Source: Alicyclobacillus sp. SO9 (GTDB lineage: Bacteria; Bacillota; Bacilli; Alicyclobacillales; Alicyclobacillaceae). Taken from it: 64,000 nucleotides of DNA. The position numbers and the translations under genes are program-made. The notes beneath the pieces are model-generated. The model was not told where the DNA came from. It made no database searches and saw only the letters and a list, made by a program, of their open reading frames with translations. Positions within the stretch are counted from its first letter, which is position 1. Every line of letters starts with the position of its first letter. This document shows positions 8,358 through 22,603 of the stretch, piece by piece. Location: positions 3,968,001 through 4,032,000 of the forward strand of contig NZ_CP066339.1 of the NCBI RefSeq assembly GCF_016406125.1, written 5' to 3'.

Positions 8358-9131
8358 CTAGACAGACTTTCCTCCAACAACTCCTCCATCCACAGACAAA
8401 CCAGTTCCTAGGACATACCGAGACTCTTCCGAGGCGAGGTAAAGGGCTGCAAATGCCACATCTTCCGGTGTACCTAGGTCACCGCCAAGTTGCCGTAATT
8501 TCAATTGCTCAATAGCAGCCGTCGGGTCCTCGTAGGAACGTTTCAAGTAGTCTTCCACAAAAGGTGTATAGATCGTCCCTGGAAGCAGTGCATTGACTCT
8601 GATACCATGGGGCGCATAATCTACCTGCATAGACTTGGTCATAGCCAAAACGGCTCCCTTTGTAGCTGCGTAGGCAGCCCGTTGAGCCAAACCGATTTCT
8701 GCTATACACGATGACATATTGATAATAGAACCAGAATGCTGCCCCATCATCACAGGAACGACTGTCTTCGATACGAGGTACACCCCTGTAACATTCACTG
8801 CCAAAACTCTGTCCCACACATCACGCGACACCTCATGCAATTCTCCAACAGCACTGATTCCCGCATTATTGAACAAGACGTCAATACGCTTATGGACGCG
8901 GGTTACCTGGTGAATCCAATTTGCAATAGAGGACTCATTTGTCACGTCAACGAGTGTAAACCTGGCATGTCCGCCTGCATTTTGAATAGCAACCACCGTT
9001 CCTTGACCTGCTTTTTCATCGATATCCGCTACTTCAACGACAGCACCTTCCTCAGCAAATTTTGCAGCCGTGGCTGCACCAATTCCCTTGCCTGCTCCCG
9101 TAATAAGACAAACCTTATCTTTCAGTCGCAT
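8358..9131 (-). CDS. SDR-family NAD(P)-dependent oxidoreductase
   Basis: The 257-residue protein is a classical short-chain dehydrogenase. It has the glycine motif TGAGKGIG (residues 11-18), NNAG (about 88-91), catalytic Ser in INMSS, and Tyr-Lys in YAATKGA. The acidic residue after the second strand (VADIDEK) favours NAD. It closes a long run of same-strand genes, 72 bases after the DUF1537 kinase. A sugar or sugar-lactone dehydrogenase role is likely (L-rhamnose, L-fucose, D-galactose or apiose oxidation). The presence of a D-galactonate dehydratase in the window makes galactose dehydrogenase worth considering. ATG 9131 has GAGAGGTG seven bases upstream. Confidence 0.88.
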   Translation of the reverse strand: MRLKDKVCLITGAGKGIGAATAAKFAEEGAVVEVADIDEKAGQGTVVAIQNAGGHARFTLVDVTNESSIANWIHQVTRVHKRIDVLFNNAGISAVGELHEVSRDVWDRVLAVNVTGVYLVSKTVVPVMMGQHSGSIINMSSCIAEIGLAQRAAYAATKGAVLAMTKSMQVDYAPHGIRVNALLPGTIYTPFVEDYLKRSYEDPTAAIEQLKLRQLGGDLGTPEDVAFAALYLASEESRYVLGTGLSVDGGVVGGKSV

Positions 9132-9203
9132 AACACTGCACCTCTCTATTCAAGCTAAAATATCTTAAACCACTGATTTCTCGCGACAAGAGTCATATCG
9201 CTG

Positions 9204-10631
9204 CTAGCGACGCTCTGCACCGTGAGTTGAAGATGTGTAAGATCGTCCTTCTCGAACTTTCAAAAAGTAGTCTTCCCCGCCGACTTGTCCGCCCTTGAGA
9301 GCAATTTGGGTTCCATTCACGGCTTTGTCCGAGGAATGCACATAGCACAACGGTCCTCCTGGATCGATGGGCAAGTACATTCTGACAGCGTCGATGTGAA
9401 GTTCCCTGGCAACTATCCCGGAGGTGTCTCCGCCGGCCACCACAAGTCTCTGAACATGTGTCTGATGGATTAACTCTCGGGCCAGTATCCCCAGTTGTTT
9501 CCCGATGGCTTCAACTGAGTTAAAGTCTCTTAGTCCAAGTGCCGCAGCATTCGCTTTCACCTGGTCAATACTGGAATCCTCCGGTCCTAACGCAGAATAG
9601 AAGATGACACTCTTTCCTTCTGCCAGGGCTGCGACGGCTTTCCCCATCAACTCATGCAAGCGCGGCACTACTTTTTGGGTGTCTCCAATCAATAGACTGG
9701 GTGAAAGCTTGAAACCCACAAAGCCGGCGTCGAGGGCATGTGCGATTTGCCTCTCAGTGACCGGAGAACAACTCCCCGATAACACAAGGATCTGCGATAC
9801 AGGATGAGAACCATCATCTTCACTCCTCTTGATGCAATGGCCAGCCTTATTCCAATAAGACGTTAGTGCGTACTCCACACCTGATGACCCGACCACAAAG
9901 TGATTGCCTGATTGTGCACTTTCCCAAATTAACTGGCCTGTCTTGGTTAAACGATTCTCGTCCAGCACGTCAAACAACATGACTGAAGACGGGTTGGATG
10001 CGCTGATTTTCTGAAACCGCGTTCGAACCTCTGTCATATTCCCATCAAGACTGTGAATGTCCATTGTGGAAGTTGGGTACTGGGTCTGTTGACCCAGGAT
10101 AAGACGTATATCGGCTTCCTGCATTGGCGTACTAGGATGCCTGGACATGGTTGGATGCCTGTCTAAACGGTAGGTTGTCTCCATAACTGACGCGAAATGA
10201 TTGCCAAATACGGTATATCGCTTTAAGGCGGGAGCGCCGACGACCAAGGGTACGATACCTTGTTCAGCAAAAGCTTCTCGACCGATGTCAATCGCCAGTC
10301 CTATGGAACCCTGCGTCGGAGATGAATCAAACGTTGAGCACACTTTGTAGTGAACAATGTCTGCATGCAACTGTTTTAAGAATAGAAACACGTCGGGCAG
10401 TTGCGCTTTCATTTCCGCTGGCGTCATCGCGCGACTGACACCAGCCAAACCAATACACTGAACATCCTTGAACTCAGTTTGTAAGACGTCCGTATCTGGA
10501 ATTTGAAAGAACAAAACCGTTTCTAAACCATTCAATGCAAGGACTTCCAAACAATCCGTCGATCCCGTAAAATCGTCACCGTAATAGCTTAATAGGATGC
10601 GGCTCTTTTCCTCGATTCCATCCTGGTCCAC
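9204..10631 (-). CDS. oiaK: four-carbon acid sugar kinase family (DUF1537), 3-oxo-isoapionate kinase-like
   Basis: The 475-residue protein has the N-terminal YYGDDFTGSTD motif (residues 17-27) and the C-terminal nucleotide-binding region (VVAGGDTSGIVA, then IALKGGQVGGEDYFLK) that define the four-carbon acid sugar kinases. Known members phosphorylate D-erythronate, L-threonate, 3-oxo-tetronate or 3-oxo-isoapionate. With an ApnO-like dehydrogenase and a RuBisCO-like protein in the same window, the OiaK role is the best fit: formation of 3-oxo-isoapionate 4-phosphate. No PdxA2 or erythronate dehydrogenase partner is visible to support the other routes. The start is GTG 10631 with GGGAGGTG before it. 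It lies 59 bases after the GH2 gene. Confidence 0.7.
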   Translation of the reverse strand: MDQDGIEEKSRILLSYYGDDFTGSTDCLEVLALNGLETVLFFQIPDTDVLQTEFKDVQCIGLAGVSRAMTPAEMKAQLPDVFLFLKQLHADIVHYKVCSTFDSSPTQGSIGLAIDIGREAFAEQGIVPLVVGAPALKRYTVFGNHFASVMETTYRLDRHPTMSRHPSTPMQEADIRLILGQQTQYPTSTMDIHSLDGNMTEVRTRFQKISASNPSSVMLFDVLDENRLTKTGQLIWESAQSGNHFVVGSSGVEYALTSYWNKAGHCIKRSEDDGSHPVSQILVLSGSCSPVTERQIAHALDAGFVGFKLSPSLLIGDTQKVVPRLHELMGKAVAALAEGKSVIFYSALGPEDSSIDQVKANAAALGLRDFNSVEAIGKQLGILARELIHQTHVQRLVVAGGDTSGIVARELHIDAVRMYLPIDPGGPLCYVHSSDKAVNGTQIALKGGQVGGEDYFLKVREGRSYTSSTHGAERR

Positions 10632-10690
10632 CCCATGACACCTCCCGAAAATTTCAGCTTAGAAGGGTAGTATTGACCTATTGTGATGCA

Positions 10691-15914
<5,224 letters not shown>

Positions 15915-15986
15915 CGTAGCCCTCCTCGTAGTAAGATTTTTAGATGACGATACTTTCATTTGTCAGCAACCACTCTGCCCCTCGTT

Positions 15987-17381
15987 CTATGCACCAAGCA
16001 CTCTTTCCACAGTCATAGAGAAAGGTACCGCGCAACGGCCAAGGTCGTCCCGCAGAGAGATGGAAGGATTCCCGCCAAACATGCAGTGGACAACCACTTC
16101 GCCCGTACAAGAGTGGTCTAACTCAATCTCCACACTGTTGTCCGGATGGATCGTGACAGCCTCCATCTGCACAGCACGGCCCCCATCCTCCACATAAAAG
16201 TCCGTTATAACGGGAGATGAAGCCATCCATTCTCCAGATACATTGACAAACTCAATTCGAATGCGGGTTCGATTATTATCCGTAAAGTAGAGACGAGCGG
16301 GAGCGGGAAAGGCAGTCATTTTCGGCAAACCGTAGAATTTCTCTAGCGCAACCGCAGCGAAGCGTTCTCCAATCACGACGTTGCTTGCAGCATTATTGTG
16401 GATCGCATCAGAGAGAGAAGAATCGATTGTAATCACCAAATGAACATGTTCCATTTCCAATGCTAGTCTGCGCTGAATATCTCGAATTGCACTCCAGGAA
16501 GAATCGTCCGCATTCGCATCCGTCCATCTGTTCAATTGGCCGACGTAAATGGGGAGTGTTGCATTGGAGGTGTAGGATCGCGCAGCATCCACAAATGTTC
16601 TAAAACGACCGGGATACATTTCAACACCTTGCGGGTCAGTATCGCTTTCGCCCTGATACCACAAGACACCCGCAATGGTGCCGCCTGCCGCAGTCATCAT
16701 GCTTTTCATGTTCTCAAACAAGTCACCGGGACAGTCAACATCGTGAATCCATCTGGAGATAGGACTGCCTCCCAGTGCCGTTGGGATTAACCCAATTGGA
16801 ATACCCGTCTTTTTAAATACATGCTTTGCAAAGGCGAGCCAGGGACTGTGCCCGTGGAAAATCCCTGTAGCAGTAATCGGATGCAAGGTACCCTGTGCAT
16901 CTTCCAGCGGGTGAGTCGCTAACTTCCACTGCTCATCGTTGGCAAATAAATGGACTCCAAGCATCGGACCGTCCGTCACTACCCCCTTACCGGTTCCGGA
17001 TGCGTTGCTCTGGCCCGCAATGACGTAAATGTCTCCAACACCGAGGTGATGAATATAATCCCCTCGAAGAGCTCGTCGGTCTTCACCGGTTCGACGAATA
17101 CGCGTTTCAATTCTATATAGTCCGCCTTGAGGTACTCCCTTCAGAACGATTTCAAAACGCTTTTCTTCCATATCAACGGTTCCACTTAACCAGTCCAAGG
17201 AAGCACTGACAGGTGCGTTCGTCTGCTCGTCGACAATCCGGGCCTGAATGTTGACATCGTCATCAGACATGGCATTCCATGTGCCTCGTAATGTGATAGA
17301 TGCTGCACCGTACTCGTTTCGTTGAATGATTTGCCAATCCCGCGGTCCTTCCAATACCTGTACGCCTAATACGCGTTGCAT
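15987..17381 (-). CDS. SGNH/SASA-type carbohydrate acetylesterase
   Basis: From ATG 17381 (AAAGGAG before it) the protein has 464 residues. An N-terminal beta-rich domain of about 110 residues is followed by a sialate-O-acetylesterase-like SGNH hydrolase. Visible parts are the GQSNASGTG block with nucleophile S125, a GGSPISRW glycine block, WYQGESD, and a late D-x-x-H block (LSDAIHNNAASN). Enzymes of this group remove acetyl groups from sugars, including plant cell-wall glycans. It sits between a solute-binding-like gene and GH42, which fits deacetylation of imported oligosaccharides before galactosidase attack. No secretion signal is seen. Confidence 0.8.
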   Translation of the reverse strand: MQRVLGVQVLEGPRDWQIIQRNEYGAASITLRGTWNAMSDDDVNIQARIVDEQTNAPVSASLDWLSGTVDMEEKRFEIVLKGVPQGGLYRIETRIRRTGEDRRALRGDYIHHLGVGDIYVIAGQSNASGTGKGVVTDGPMLGVHLFANDEQWKLATHPLEDAQGTLHPITATGIFHGHSPWLAFAKHVFKKTGIPIGLIPTALGGSPISRWIHDVDCPGDLFENMKSMMTAAGGTIAGVLWYQGESDTDPQGVEMYPGRFRTFVDAARSYTSNATLPIYVGQLNRWTDANADDSSWSAIRDIQRRLALEMEHVHLVITIDSSLSDAIHNNAASNVVIGERFAAVALEKFYGLPKMTAFPAPARLYFTDNNRTRIRIEFVNVSGEWMASSPVITDFYVEDGGRAVQMEAVTIHPDNSVEIELDHSCTGEVVVHCMFGGNPSISLRDDLGRCAVPFSMTVERVLGA

Positions 17382-17438
17382 GAACTCCGCTCCTTTGGGA
17401 AATGGAATTGTTGGACGTGCCAAAAGACGACTGTACGA

Positions 17439-18656
17439 TTACAACAAAGACTGCGTTTCCTCAACAGCTTCGTCTAGTAACTGGCCTACTTCACCGCGCA
17501 AGTGCAGTGCTGCATCGACAGCCTGGTTCAGAATTTGATTGATTTGTGGATATTCAATCATCTGAGGTGTGCTTCTGGCATGCCCATGAATACGCTCAAT
17601 CATGGAGAAAAAGGGAAATCGGTGCAGCACCTGAGGGTCTCTCCACGTTGACAGGCGCGTACCAATCCCGCCCTCAAATGTAGTGATCTTATCCATGTCT
17701 TTCGAACTCAGCACTTTCATAAGCCGATAAGCCATGTCCGGGTGTTTGCTCGTCTGGAGTATTCCATTAATATAATAGGAAATAACGGATGTTCTTCGCC
17801 CTTCGCTGCCTTCCCCTATAGGAATTACGGTCCAACTGTTTTTTCCAACGATACTTGAAAGCTCAGGTAGTTCAGCACATGCAGCAATGTGACTCCAGTT
17901 CCAAGTCATGGCGGCCCGTCCTGCGCTGTAGTAGTATTCACCAGCTCTGATACTGTCCAAATCAAAAACCTCCGGAGGTACCACTTTATGAACATGAATC
18001 AGGTCCACCAAAAACTGTAGTGCTTGGATTCCTTTGTCGGAATTAAAAACCGGGCGTCTGTCGGCGTCAAAGAGAGAGCCGCCTCGACTCCATAGTTGCA
18101 ACAAAAAGTCAAATACATTGTTATGCCCGTCAGGATATCCTCCAATGACAGTCCCGAACAGTCCCTGTTCCGGACGCGTAAAATGCCTCGCGACCCTAAT
18201 GAACTCCTCCCACGTGTTAGGAACTGCCAAAGGCATCCCAAACCTTTGCTCAAATATATGCTGTTCCTTTGGGTCTTCAAATAAATCTTTGCGATAGTAA
18301 AACATCACAGGACCGTCGTGATAAGCGATACCGTAGCACTTGCCATCCGGGCCTAGCTGAGGCGCTTTCAGGCTGTTTGTCCAGTCGTCGGGCCAGCCAT
18401 CAATCGGGGCGACCTCAAAAAACGGATCTAAAGCTGCCAGCTTAGATTTTTGTATGAACTCTGGGAGCCAATCTGTCGAACACATCACGACATCATAATT
18501 GTTCTTCCCTTCCCGAATGACACGGTAGAGGTCTTCAACTTCGTAAAAATCCAGGTCAACATCCCAATCCGGGTAGAGGGATGTAAAACGTTTCACCTGA
18601 ATACTGAGAGCCTTTTCAAAAGAATCGAACTTGCGTCCGGCAAAGCGAAGTTTCAT
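17439..18656 (-). CDS. solute-binding-protein-like protein without signal peptide (copy 1)
   Basis: The 405-residue protein follows the family-1 sugar-binding-protein pattern throughout: NYDVVMCSTDWLPEF, KCYGIAYHDGPVMFYYRKDLFEDP, NTWEEFIRVARHF, AGRAAMTWNWS and SKHPDMAYRLMKVLSS. Yet it starts directly with the first beta strand (MKLRFAGRKFDSFEKAL). There is no hydrophobic leader or lipobox, and the upstream bases hold a perfect GGAGGTG site for ATG 18656, so the leader was not simply missed. It must be cytoplasmic or exported in another way. The MaoC gene ends 23 bases upstream. A second such protein lies at 20262. What these proteins bind inside the cell is unknown. Confidence 0.8.
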   Translation of the reverse strand: MKLRFAGRKFDSFEKALSIQVKRFTSLYPDWDVDLDFYEVEDLYRVIREGKNNYDVVMCSTDWLPEFIQKSKLAALDPFFEVAPIDGWPDDWTNSLKAPQLGPDGKCYGIAYHDGPVMFYYRKDLFEDPKEQHIFEQRFGMPLAVPNTWEEFIRVARHFTRPEQGLFGTVIGGYPDGHNNVFDFLLQLWSRGGSLFDADRRPVFNSDKGIQALQFLVDLIHVHKVVPPEVFDLDSIRAGEYYYSAGRAAMTWNWSHIAACAELPELSSIVGKNSWTVIPIGEGSEGRRTSVISYYINGILQTSKHPDMAYRLMKVLSSKDMDKITTFEGGIGTRLSTWRDPQVLHRFPFFSMIERIHGHARSTPQMIEYPQINQILNQAVDAALHLRGEVGQLLDEAVEETQSLL

Positions 18657-18679
18657 AGCTACACCTCCGTCCTAAAGTC

Positions 18680-19126
18680 TTAACTGGCCTCTCTCCGCTT
18701 CACCAACAACAGGTGCTCACAAGCCAAAACAACCTCGTCTTTTTGGTTGAATACCTCGCACAGTTCAACCACGACACCGGAGTCAATGTGTTTTCGATGA
18801 TCGCGTTTTTCCTTAATAGAAACCCGCGCATGAATTGTATCCCCGATAAAAACAGGTCTAATAAAACGCAGCCTGTCGTAGCCATAAGAGAACGCCGCGG
18901 GGTTGATCTCACCTGCGGTCAATCCGACCCCAACGCTAAAAACCAAGGTCCCATGTGCAATTCTTTGTCCAAATTCTTGGTCAGCACTCCACTTCGCGTC
19001 CATGTGGTGTGGATAAAAGTCTCCAGTCTGACCTGCGTGAATGACAATGTCGGTCTCTGTTATCGTTCTGCCGAGTGTCTCACGCGTTTGACCGATTTCA
19101 TAATCTTCATAGAATATAGACGCCAC
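18680..19126 (-). CDS. MaoC-family (hot-dog) dehydratase
   Basis: From GTG 19126 (GAGGTG six bases upstream) the protein has 148 residues and the single hot-dog fold of R-specific enoyl-CoA hydratases. The catalytic region reads [12 protein letters not shown], with Asp and His placed as in MaoC/PhaJ, followed by [15 protein letters not shown] and a C-terminal strand-rich part. It would add water to, or remove it from, an acyl-CoA. Its neighbours are leaderless solute-binding-like proteins and a Gfo/Idh oxidoreductase, and a CoA-transferase is nearby, so a CoA-activated sugar acid is conceivable. The frame extends 14 codons upstream of the chosen start without a good ribosome site. Confidence 0.85.
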   Translation of the reverse strand: MASIFYEDYEIGQTRETLGRTITETDIVIHAGQTGDFYPHHMDAKWSADQEFGQRIAHGTLVFSVGVGLTAGEINPAAFSYGYDRLRFIRPVFIGDTIHARVSIKEKRDHRKHIDSGVVVELCEVFNQKDEVVLACEHLLLVKRREAS

Positions 19127-19154
19127 ATGTATCACCTCATTGTAAGATTCTACG

Positions 19155-20234
19155 TTATTGGATTTCACTCAGCCATACAGGCCGATTTTCGTCCATCGAC
19201 AAGTATGCGGCGAAAACCATCTGCAAAGTCTTCAAGTTGTCCGCTACACTATTGGACGGTTCTCGGTTCTCTTCAACCGCTCGCATGAGCTCCCCCATAG
19301 TTCCCATAAACGCGTGCGGGAACCATTTCCCTTTCAAAATTGGCCTGAACCAAAAGTCTGGATGAAGCTCCTTCGACAGAAAACTCAACGTATCTTCTTG
19401 TCCCTGCGGATAATTGTACAAAGCTCCATTGGTTCCTTTGACAATACCGTCAGTTCCCTCAAAGCGAAACGTTGCGTACCAGTCGCTTTCATCAGCCCAG
19501 TTGTTGTGATTATCGTGAATCAATGCACGCAGTTCCCCAGGAAATTTCATGTGAATCATCGTGCGCGTCTCACCGTGACTCACCTGTCCCGGATACCTTG
19601 CTCCATCCGCATAGATATACTCCGGCGTACCAAGTAAATAACGAATGGCATCCATATAGTGAATACTGTGATACATGACTTCCAGGGTATCAATTTGGCG
19701 AAGGAACGGCCAATGTTCAAAGGCTGTATGAACGTTCACTTGTATGGTGGCTTGCGTGAGTTGTCCAAGCCATCCCCGTTCAACAATTGTACGAGTTGCA
19801 GCAATCCCTGGCGCCCACCGCATTTGCTGGTTTACTGCGGCCTTGACCCCTACAGCCGAACACATGTTCACAATGTGCTTTGCCATGGCATACGTTTCAC
19901 CCAGAGGCTTTTGGCATAAGACGTGCTTCCCGGCAGCTACAACGGACTCTACGATACTCGGTTGTGAACTTGCTCCGACCGCTATATCTACAATTTCAAC
20001 ATCGGTGTCAGCAACTAAGTCTTCGACCGATTGATAAACCTTTGGAATGGCATATCGTTCGGCCAATTGTTCTGCTCGCAATTGAACAGAGTCTGTGATG
20101 CCTACCACATGAAAGCCCGCCATTTTGTATGCTGGTAAATGGGCCTCGCGTACAATTTCGCCAGCTCCTACTATGGCAATTTTCTTGCTCTTGTCCCGAG
20201 GCAGTTTCGGCTGATAATTCAAATCCAAATCCAC
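19155..20234 (-). CDS. Gfo/Idh/MocA-family oxidoreductase (first of two)
   Basis: The 359-residue protein has the N-terminal Rossmann fold ([19 protein letters not shown], about residues 17-36) and the family motif with the catalytic lysine ([17 protein letters not shown]). The C-terminal beta-sheet domain contains [14 protein letters not shown], whose histidine-aspartate pair is usual for sugar dehydrogenases. Members oxidise inositol, glucose, apiose and many other sugars. Start GTG 20234 has GGGAGGA upstream. It lies between the second solute-binding-like gene and MaoC, with gaps below 30 bases. D-apiose dehydrogenase belongs to this family, so this protein and the one at 44329 are both candidates, but the CoA-type neighbours may mean another substrate. 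Confidence 0.85.
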   Translation of the reverse strand: MDLDLNYQPKLPRDKSKKIAIVGAGEIVREAHLPAYKMAGFHVVGITDSVQLRAEQLAERYAIPKVYQSVEDLVADTDVEIVDIAVGASSQPSIVESVVAAGKHVLCQKPLGETYAMAKHIVNMCSAVGVKAAVNQQMRWAPGIAATRTIVERGWLGQLTQATIQVNVHTAFEHWPFLRQIDTLEVMYHSIHYMDAIRYLLGTPEYIYADGARYPGQVSHGETRTMIHMKFPGELRALIHDNHNNWADESDWYATFRFEGTDGIVKGTNGALYNYPQGQEDTLSFLSKELHPDFWFRPILKGKWFPHAFMGTMGELMRAVEENREPSNSVADNLKTLQMVFAAYLSMDENRPVWLSEIQ

Positions 20235-20261
20235 TCACACATTCCTCCCGCAAACACAGAT

Positions 20262-21404
20262 TTACGCTGAATTTCTGGACTCACGATAGAGCTGATTAAG
20301 TTCTTCAAGCACTGCAGCTGGTGGTCCACCACTTTTCAGATACCTTTGGACAATGAACCCAGCATGGTCCTGAAAATGAAGATATCCAGCATACCGTGGA
20401 CGCATGAAACTTCCGTCTAGCGTTTCTAGTGTATTTCGGAAATAGTTGTTGGTCAGTCGGTTGACACTGTCATCAGTCCAGGCCCCTCGATGACCAGGTT
20501 GTCCGCCTGCTTCGGAGTACATGGTTCGCTGAAAATCAGGGCCGGCGACAAGCTGAAGAAACTGGGCAGCCAGGTCCTTCGAGGGACTTTGTGCAGACAG
20601 AGCTATGCCTGTTCCACCCAATGTAGTTCTAAGGCTCCGATTACCCAACCTTACAGGATTCGTGAAAACCAATTGGTGTTCACAGTAGCCTGTGCGTGAA
20701 TAATTAGAATATCCGTAGGCAAACGGACAGTACGAAAATTCCTCGGAGGCTGCCATCGCTTCATACACTTTAATTGGATTAAAATTATACATGATTTCAG
20801 GACAGAAGCTTGCCAGTTCACGCAGTTGTTCCAAGCCTGTAACCCCTGTTTCTGTACTTATCACCACATTTTCCTGTTGAAACGGATCTTCTCCCTGTGA
20901 TGAGCACAGCATATAGAAGTTCATCAAACTGTCTATTGGTATTCCCGGAAATAAGACAGCGCCGTGTCGTGCTAGTTCAAGGACTTCGTCCCACGTTTGC
21001 GGTACTGACCGACCTAAGCGTCGAAGAAGGTCCGGTCGATACGATGCAACAGGTGCGGCAGCGTCAATGGCTAACGCACACTGTTTGCCGTCAACGTTGT
21101 AACTTTCGTGGGAACCCCCAATTGAATTCGCTTTCTGATTGCTCATAAATTCCGGCGGCAAACACAAATTTAAATCGTATAAATAGCCGTTGCGAATCGC
21201 AGCACCTGCCCAAGGATGGTCAATAACCAAAAGGTCGAACTTGTCCACCAATTTACCTAGAGGATAATCTGCAAATTCTTGAAGAGAGCGCTTTTCCCAT
21301 TCAATCTCAATGTCTGGATTCACTTCGCTGAAACGTTGCGAAGCAGCCACTAAAGGAACGTAACCTCTTGTATGGTTCCACGTAATACCGCGTAACTTTG
21401 TCAT
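20262..21404 (-). CDS. solute-binding-protein-like protein without signal peptide (copy 2)
   Basis: From ATG 21404 (GGGGGA upstream) the protein has 380 residues and begins MTKLRGITWNHTRGYVPLVAASQRFSE read in parts, the first strand and helix of a family-1 solute-binding protein. It also has DLLVIDHPWAGAA, PQTWDEVLELARHG, a long central domain and PSKDLAAQFLQLVAGPDFQ. No leader or lipobox precedes it; the frame runs 19 codons upstream through A/T-rich operator DNA. It is only distantly like copy 1. It is the first gene of a run reaching to 8358, driven by the promoter at 21477-21504. A cytoplasmic binding or carrier role is inferred from the missing signal; enzymatic function is not excluded. 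Confidence 0.78.
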   Translation of the reverse strand: MTKLRGITWNHTRGYVPLVAASQRFSEVNPDIEIEWEKRSLQEFADYPLGKLVDKFDLLVIDHPWAGAAIRNGYLYDLNLCLPPEFMSNQKANSIGGSHESYNVDGKQCALAIDAAAPVASYRPDLLRRLGRSVPQTWDEVLELARHGAVLFPGIPIDSLMNFYMLCSSQGEDPFQQENVVISTETGVTGLEQLRELASFCPEIMYNFNPIKVYEAMAASEEFSYCPFAYGYSNYSRTGYCEHQLVFTNPVRLGNRSLRTTLGGTGIALSAQSPSKDLAAQFLQLVAGPDFQRTMYSEAGGQPGHRGAWTDDSVNRLTNNYFRNTLETLDGSFMRPRYAGYLHFQDHAGFIVQRYLKSGGPPAAVLEELNQLYRESRNSA

Positions 21405-21439
21405 TATCAATCCCCCAGGCTTCACTCCGATTTCCCTTG

Positions 21440-21504
21440 CATATTTTATATTCAACATCATATTTTATATATGGATTTTATACCATAATCAGCACAAGTG
21501 TCAA
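21440..21504 (-). promoter_or_regulatory. promoter and direct-repeat operator of the leaderless binding-protein operon
   Basis: On the minus strand TTGACA (21499-21504), 16 bases, TATAAA (21477-21482). Downstream are two copies of ATATAAAATATG (complement at 21459-21470 and 21440-21451) repeated every 19 bases, about two helical turns. The upstream copy is part of a 14-base match (21460-21473) to the element below the -10 at 28862-28875. The position over the start site suggests repression, and the adjacent IclR protein is the obvious candidate. Confidence 0.6.
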
Positions 21505-21533
21505 TAAAGTCTGACATTGACACTTGTGCTGAT
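21488..21533. repeat. perfect 18-base inverted repeat
   Basis: ATCAGCACAAGTGTCAAT at 21488-21505 is exactly complementary to 21516-21533 across a 10-base spacer. The left arm contains the -35 box of the minus-strand promoter. As RNA it would form a very stable hairpin at the end of the IclR transcript, though without a T-run. As DNA it is a large symmetric protein site. Both readings are possible. Confidence 0.9.
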
Positions 21534-21677
21534 GTCGTTGAGTTTGCTGAAAGAGATGATAGAAGGAGCAGTAGAACTCATCGCGAGGCTCTGTACAGCG
21601 TATCGTATCGAAATATCGTCGAAAGAATGTGGTAGAAACATCATACGAGTGGAGGGAAAACACTGAACACTAGGTTT

Positions 21678-22457
21678 CTATGATAAAAACGTCCGTTTTG
21701 AACTGAGTCCCATGTTCGCGGTCGCAATTGAAGCGTACTTGTTCAAAATCTCCAAAGTATCGTCCGACTGCCGCTTCGTACGTTTTGCAGTTAGACTCGT
21801 TACGGCAATGGCGGCCGTCACGCCAATCTCAGTATTGCCGATTAACACCGCTAAGTCACGCACCCCATAATGTGTGTCATTTTCTGCAACGCTATAACCA
21901 TGCTCTCGGATAAAGTCTAGTTGAGCATCCAGATTTTCCCGTTGCGAACTCGTCAAATCCAAGTACTGTGGATTTGTTCGACAGTAGGTTTCAAACTCAT
22001 CCCTGTTTAAATGGGCCAACAAGAGTCGACCGGATACCGTCTCAAACGCAGGAAACTTGGAACCCACTTCAATGGACAAGCGGACCTTCTCAGGGCTTTC
22101 TTCCTGAGCCAACACCAATAGCTCATCGTTATGTAGAATGCTTAAGTGACATGACTCTCGAGTGACAACAGAAAGGTCCCGCATTGGCTGCCTGGCAGCC
22201 CGAAGGATATGTCCGACCAATGAGTGTGTGTGCGCGAGTTCATAGAGTTTCAAAGACAAATAATAGCCGTAGTTGTCCTTGATGATGTACCCCCGTTTCT
22301 CTAACAACCCTATCATGCGAAATAATTCGCTGGGGCTCCGATCCAGGGTTCTCGACAGTTCGGTCAGCGTTTGCGGGACAGAAGAGACAGAAAGTGCCTC
22401 GAGAATATCTAGTCCTTTCTCCAATGCAGGCGCACGGTATGCGGGTTTCTTTTCCAT
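21678..22457 (-). CDS. IclR-family transcriptional regulator
   Basis: From ATG 22457 (GGAAGG upstream) the protein has 259 residues. It has an N-terminal winged helix (ALEKGLDILEALSVSS, LTELSRTLDRSPSELFRMIGLLEKRGYI) and the IclR effector domain (VTRESCHLSILHNDELLVLAQ, SKFPAFETVSGRLLLAHL, GYSVAENDTHYGVRDLAVLI). IclR proteins sense small carboxylates or aromatic acids. It stands between the CoA-transferase gene and the leaderless binding-protein operon and probably controls both, and perhaps the second ABC importer, whose promoter shares a motif with 21460-21473. Its own promoter is TTGCAC at 22530-22535 with TATTAT at 22507-22512. Confidence 0.92.
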   Translation of the reverse strand: MEKKPAYRAPALEKGLDILEALSVSSVPQTLTELSRTLDRSPSELFRMIGLLEKRGYIIKDNYGYYLSLKLYELAHTHSLVGHILRAARQPMRDLSVVTRESCHLSILHNDELLVLAQEESPEKVRLSIEVGSKFPAFETVSGRLLLAHLNRDEFETYCRTNPQYLDLTSSQRENLDAQLDFIREHGYSVAENDTHYGVRDLAVLIGNTEIGVTAAIAVTSLTAKRTKRQSDDTLEILNKYASIATANMGLSSKRTFLS

Positions 22458-22506
22458 TTTTCGCATCCTTCCACAGACAAAATGAAGCAGAATTAACAAC
22501 TTAAGA

Positions 22507-22535
22507 ATAATATAAAATGGTTTAACTGCGTGCAA
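22507..22535 (-). promoter_or_regulatory. promoter of the IclR gene
   Basis: On the minus strand TTGCAC (22530-22535), 17 bases, TATTAT (22507-22512), about 50 bases before the IclR start. It is flanked by A/T-rich DNA (ATATAAAAT at 22510-22518) resembling the elements at the neighbouring promoters. Confidence 0.5.
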
Positions 22536-22603
22536 AAAATACAGAAATCAAGACGTTGCACTATTTGATCTTGTAAACTCCCTAATATCACCAACTAACC
22601 GTA

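Noticed and set aside
17439-21404. The two leaderless binding-like genes as pseudogenes that lost their signal peptide
   Set aside because: Both are full length, have strong ribosome sites exactly at the first strand and no hydrophobic remnant upstream, so loss by truncation is not indicated.
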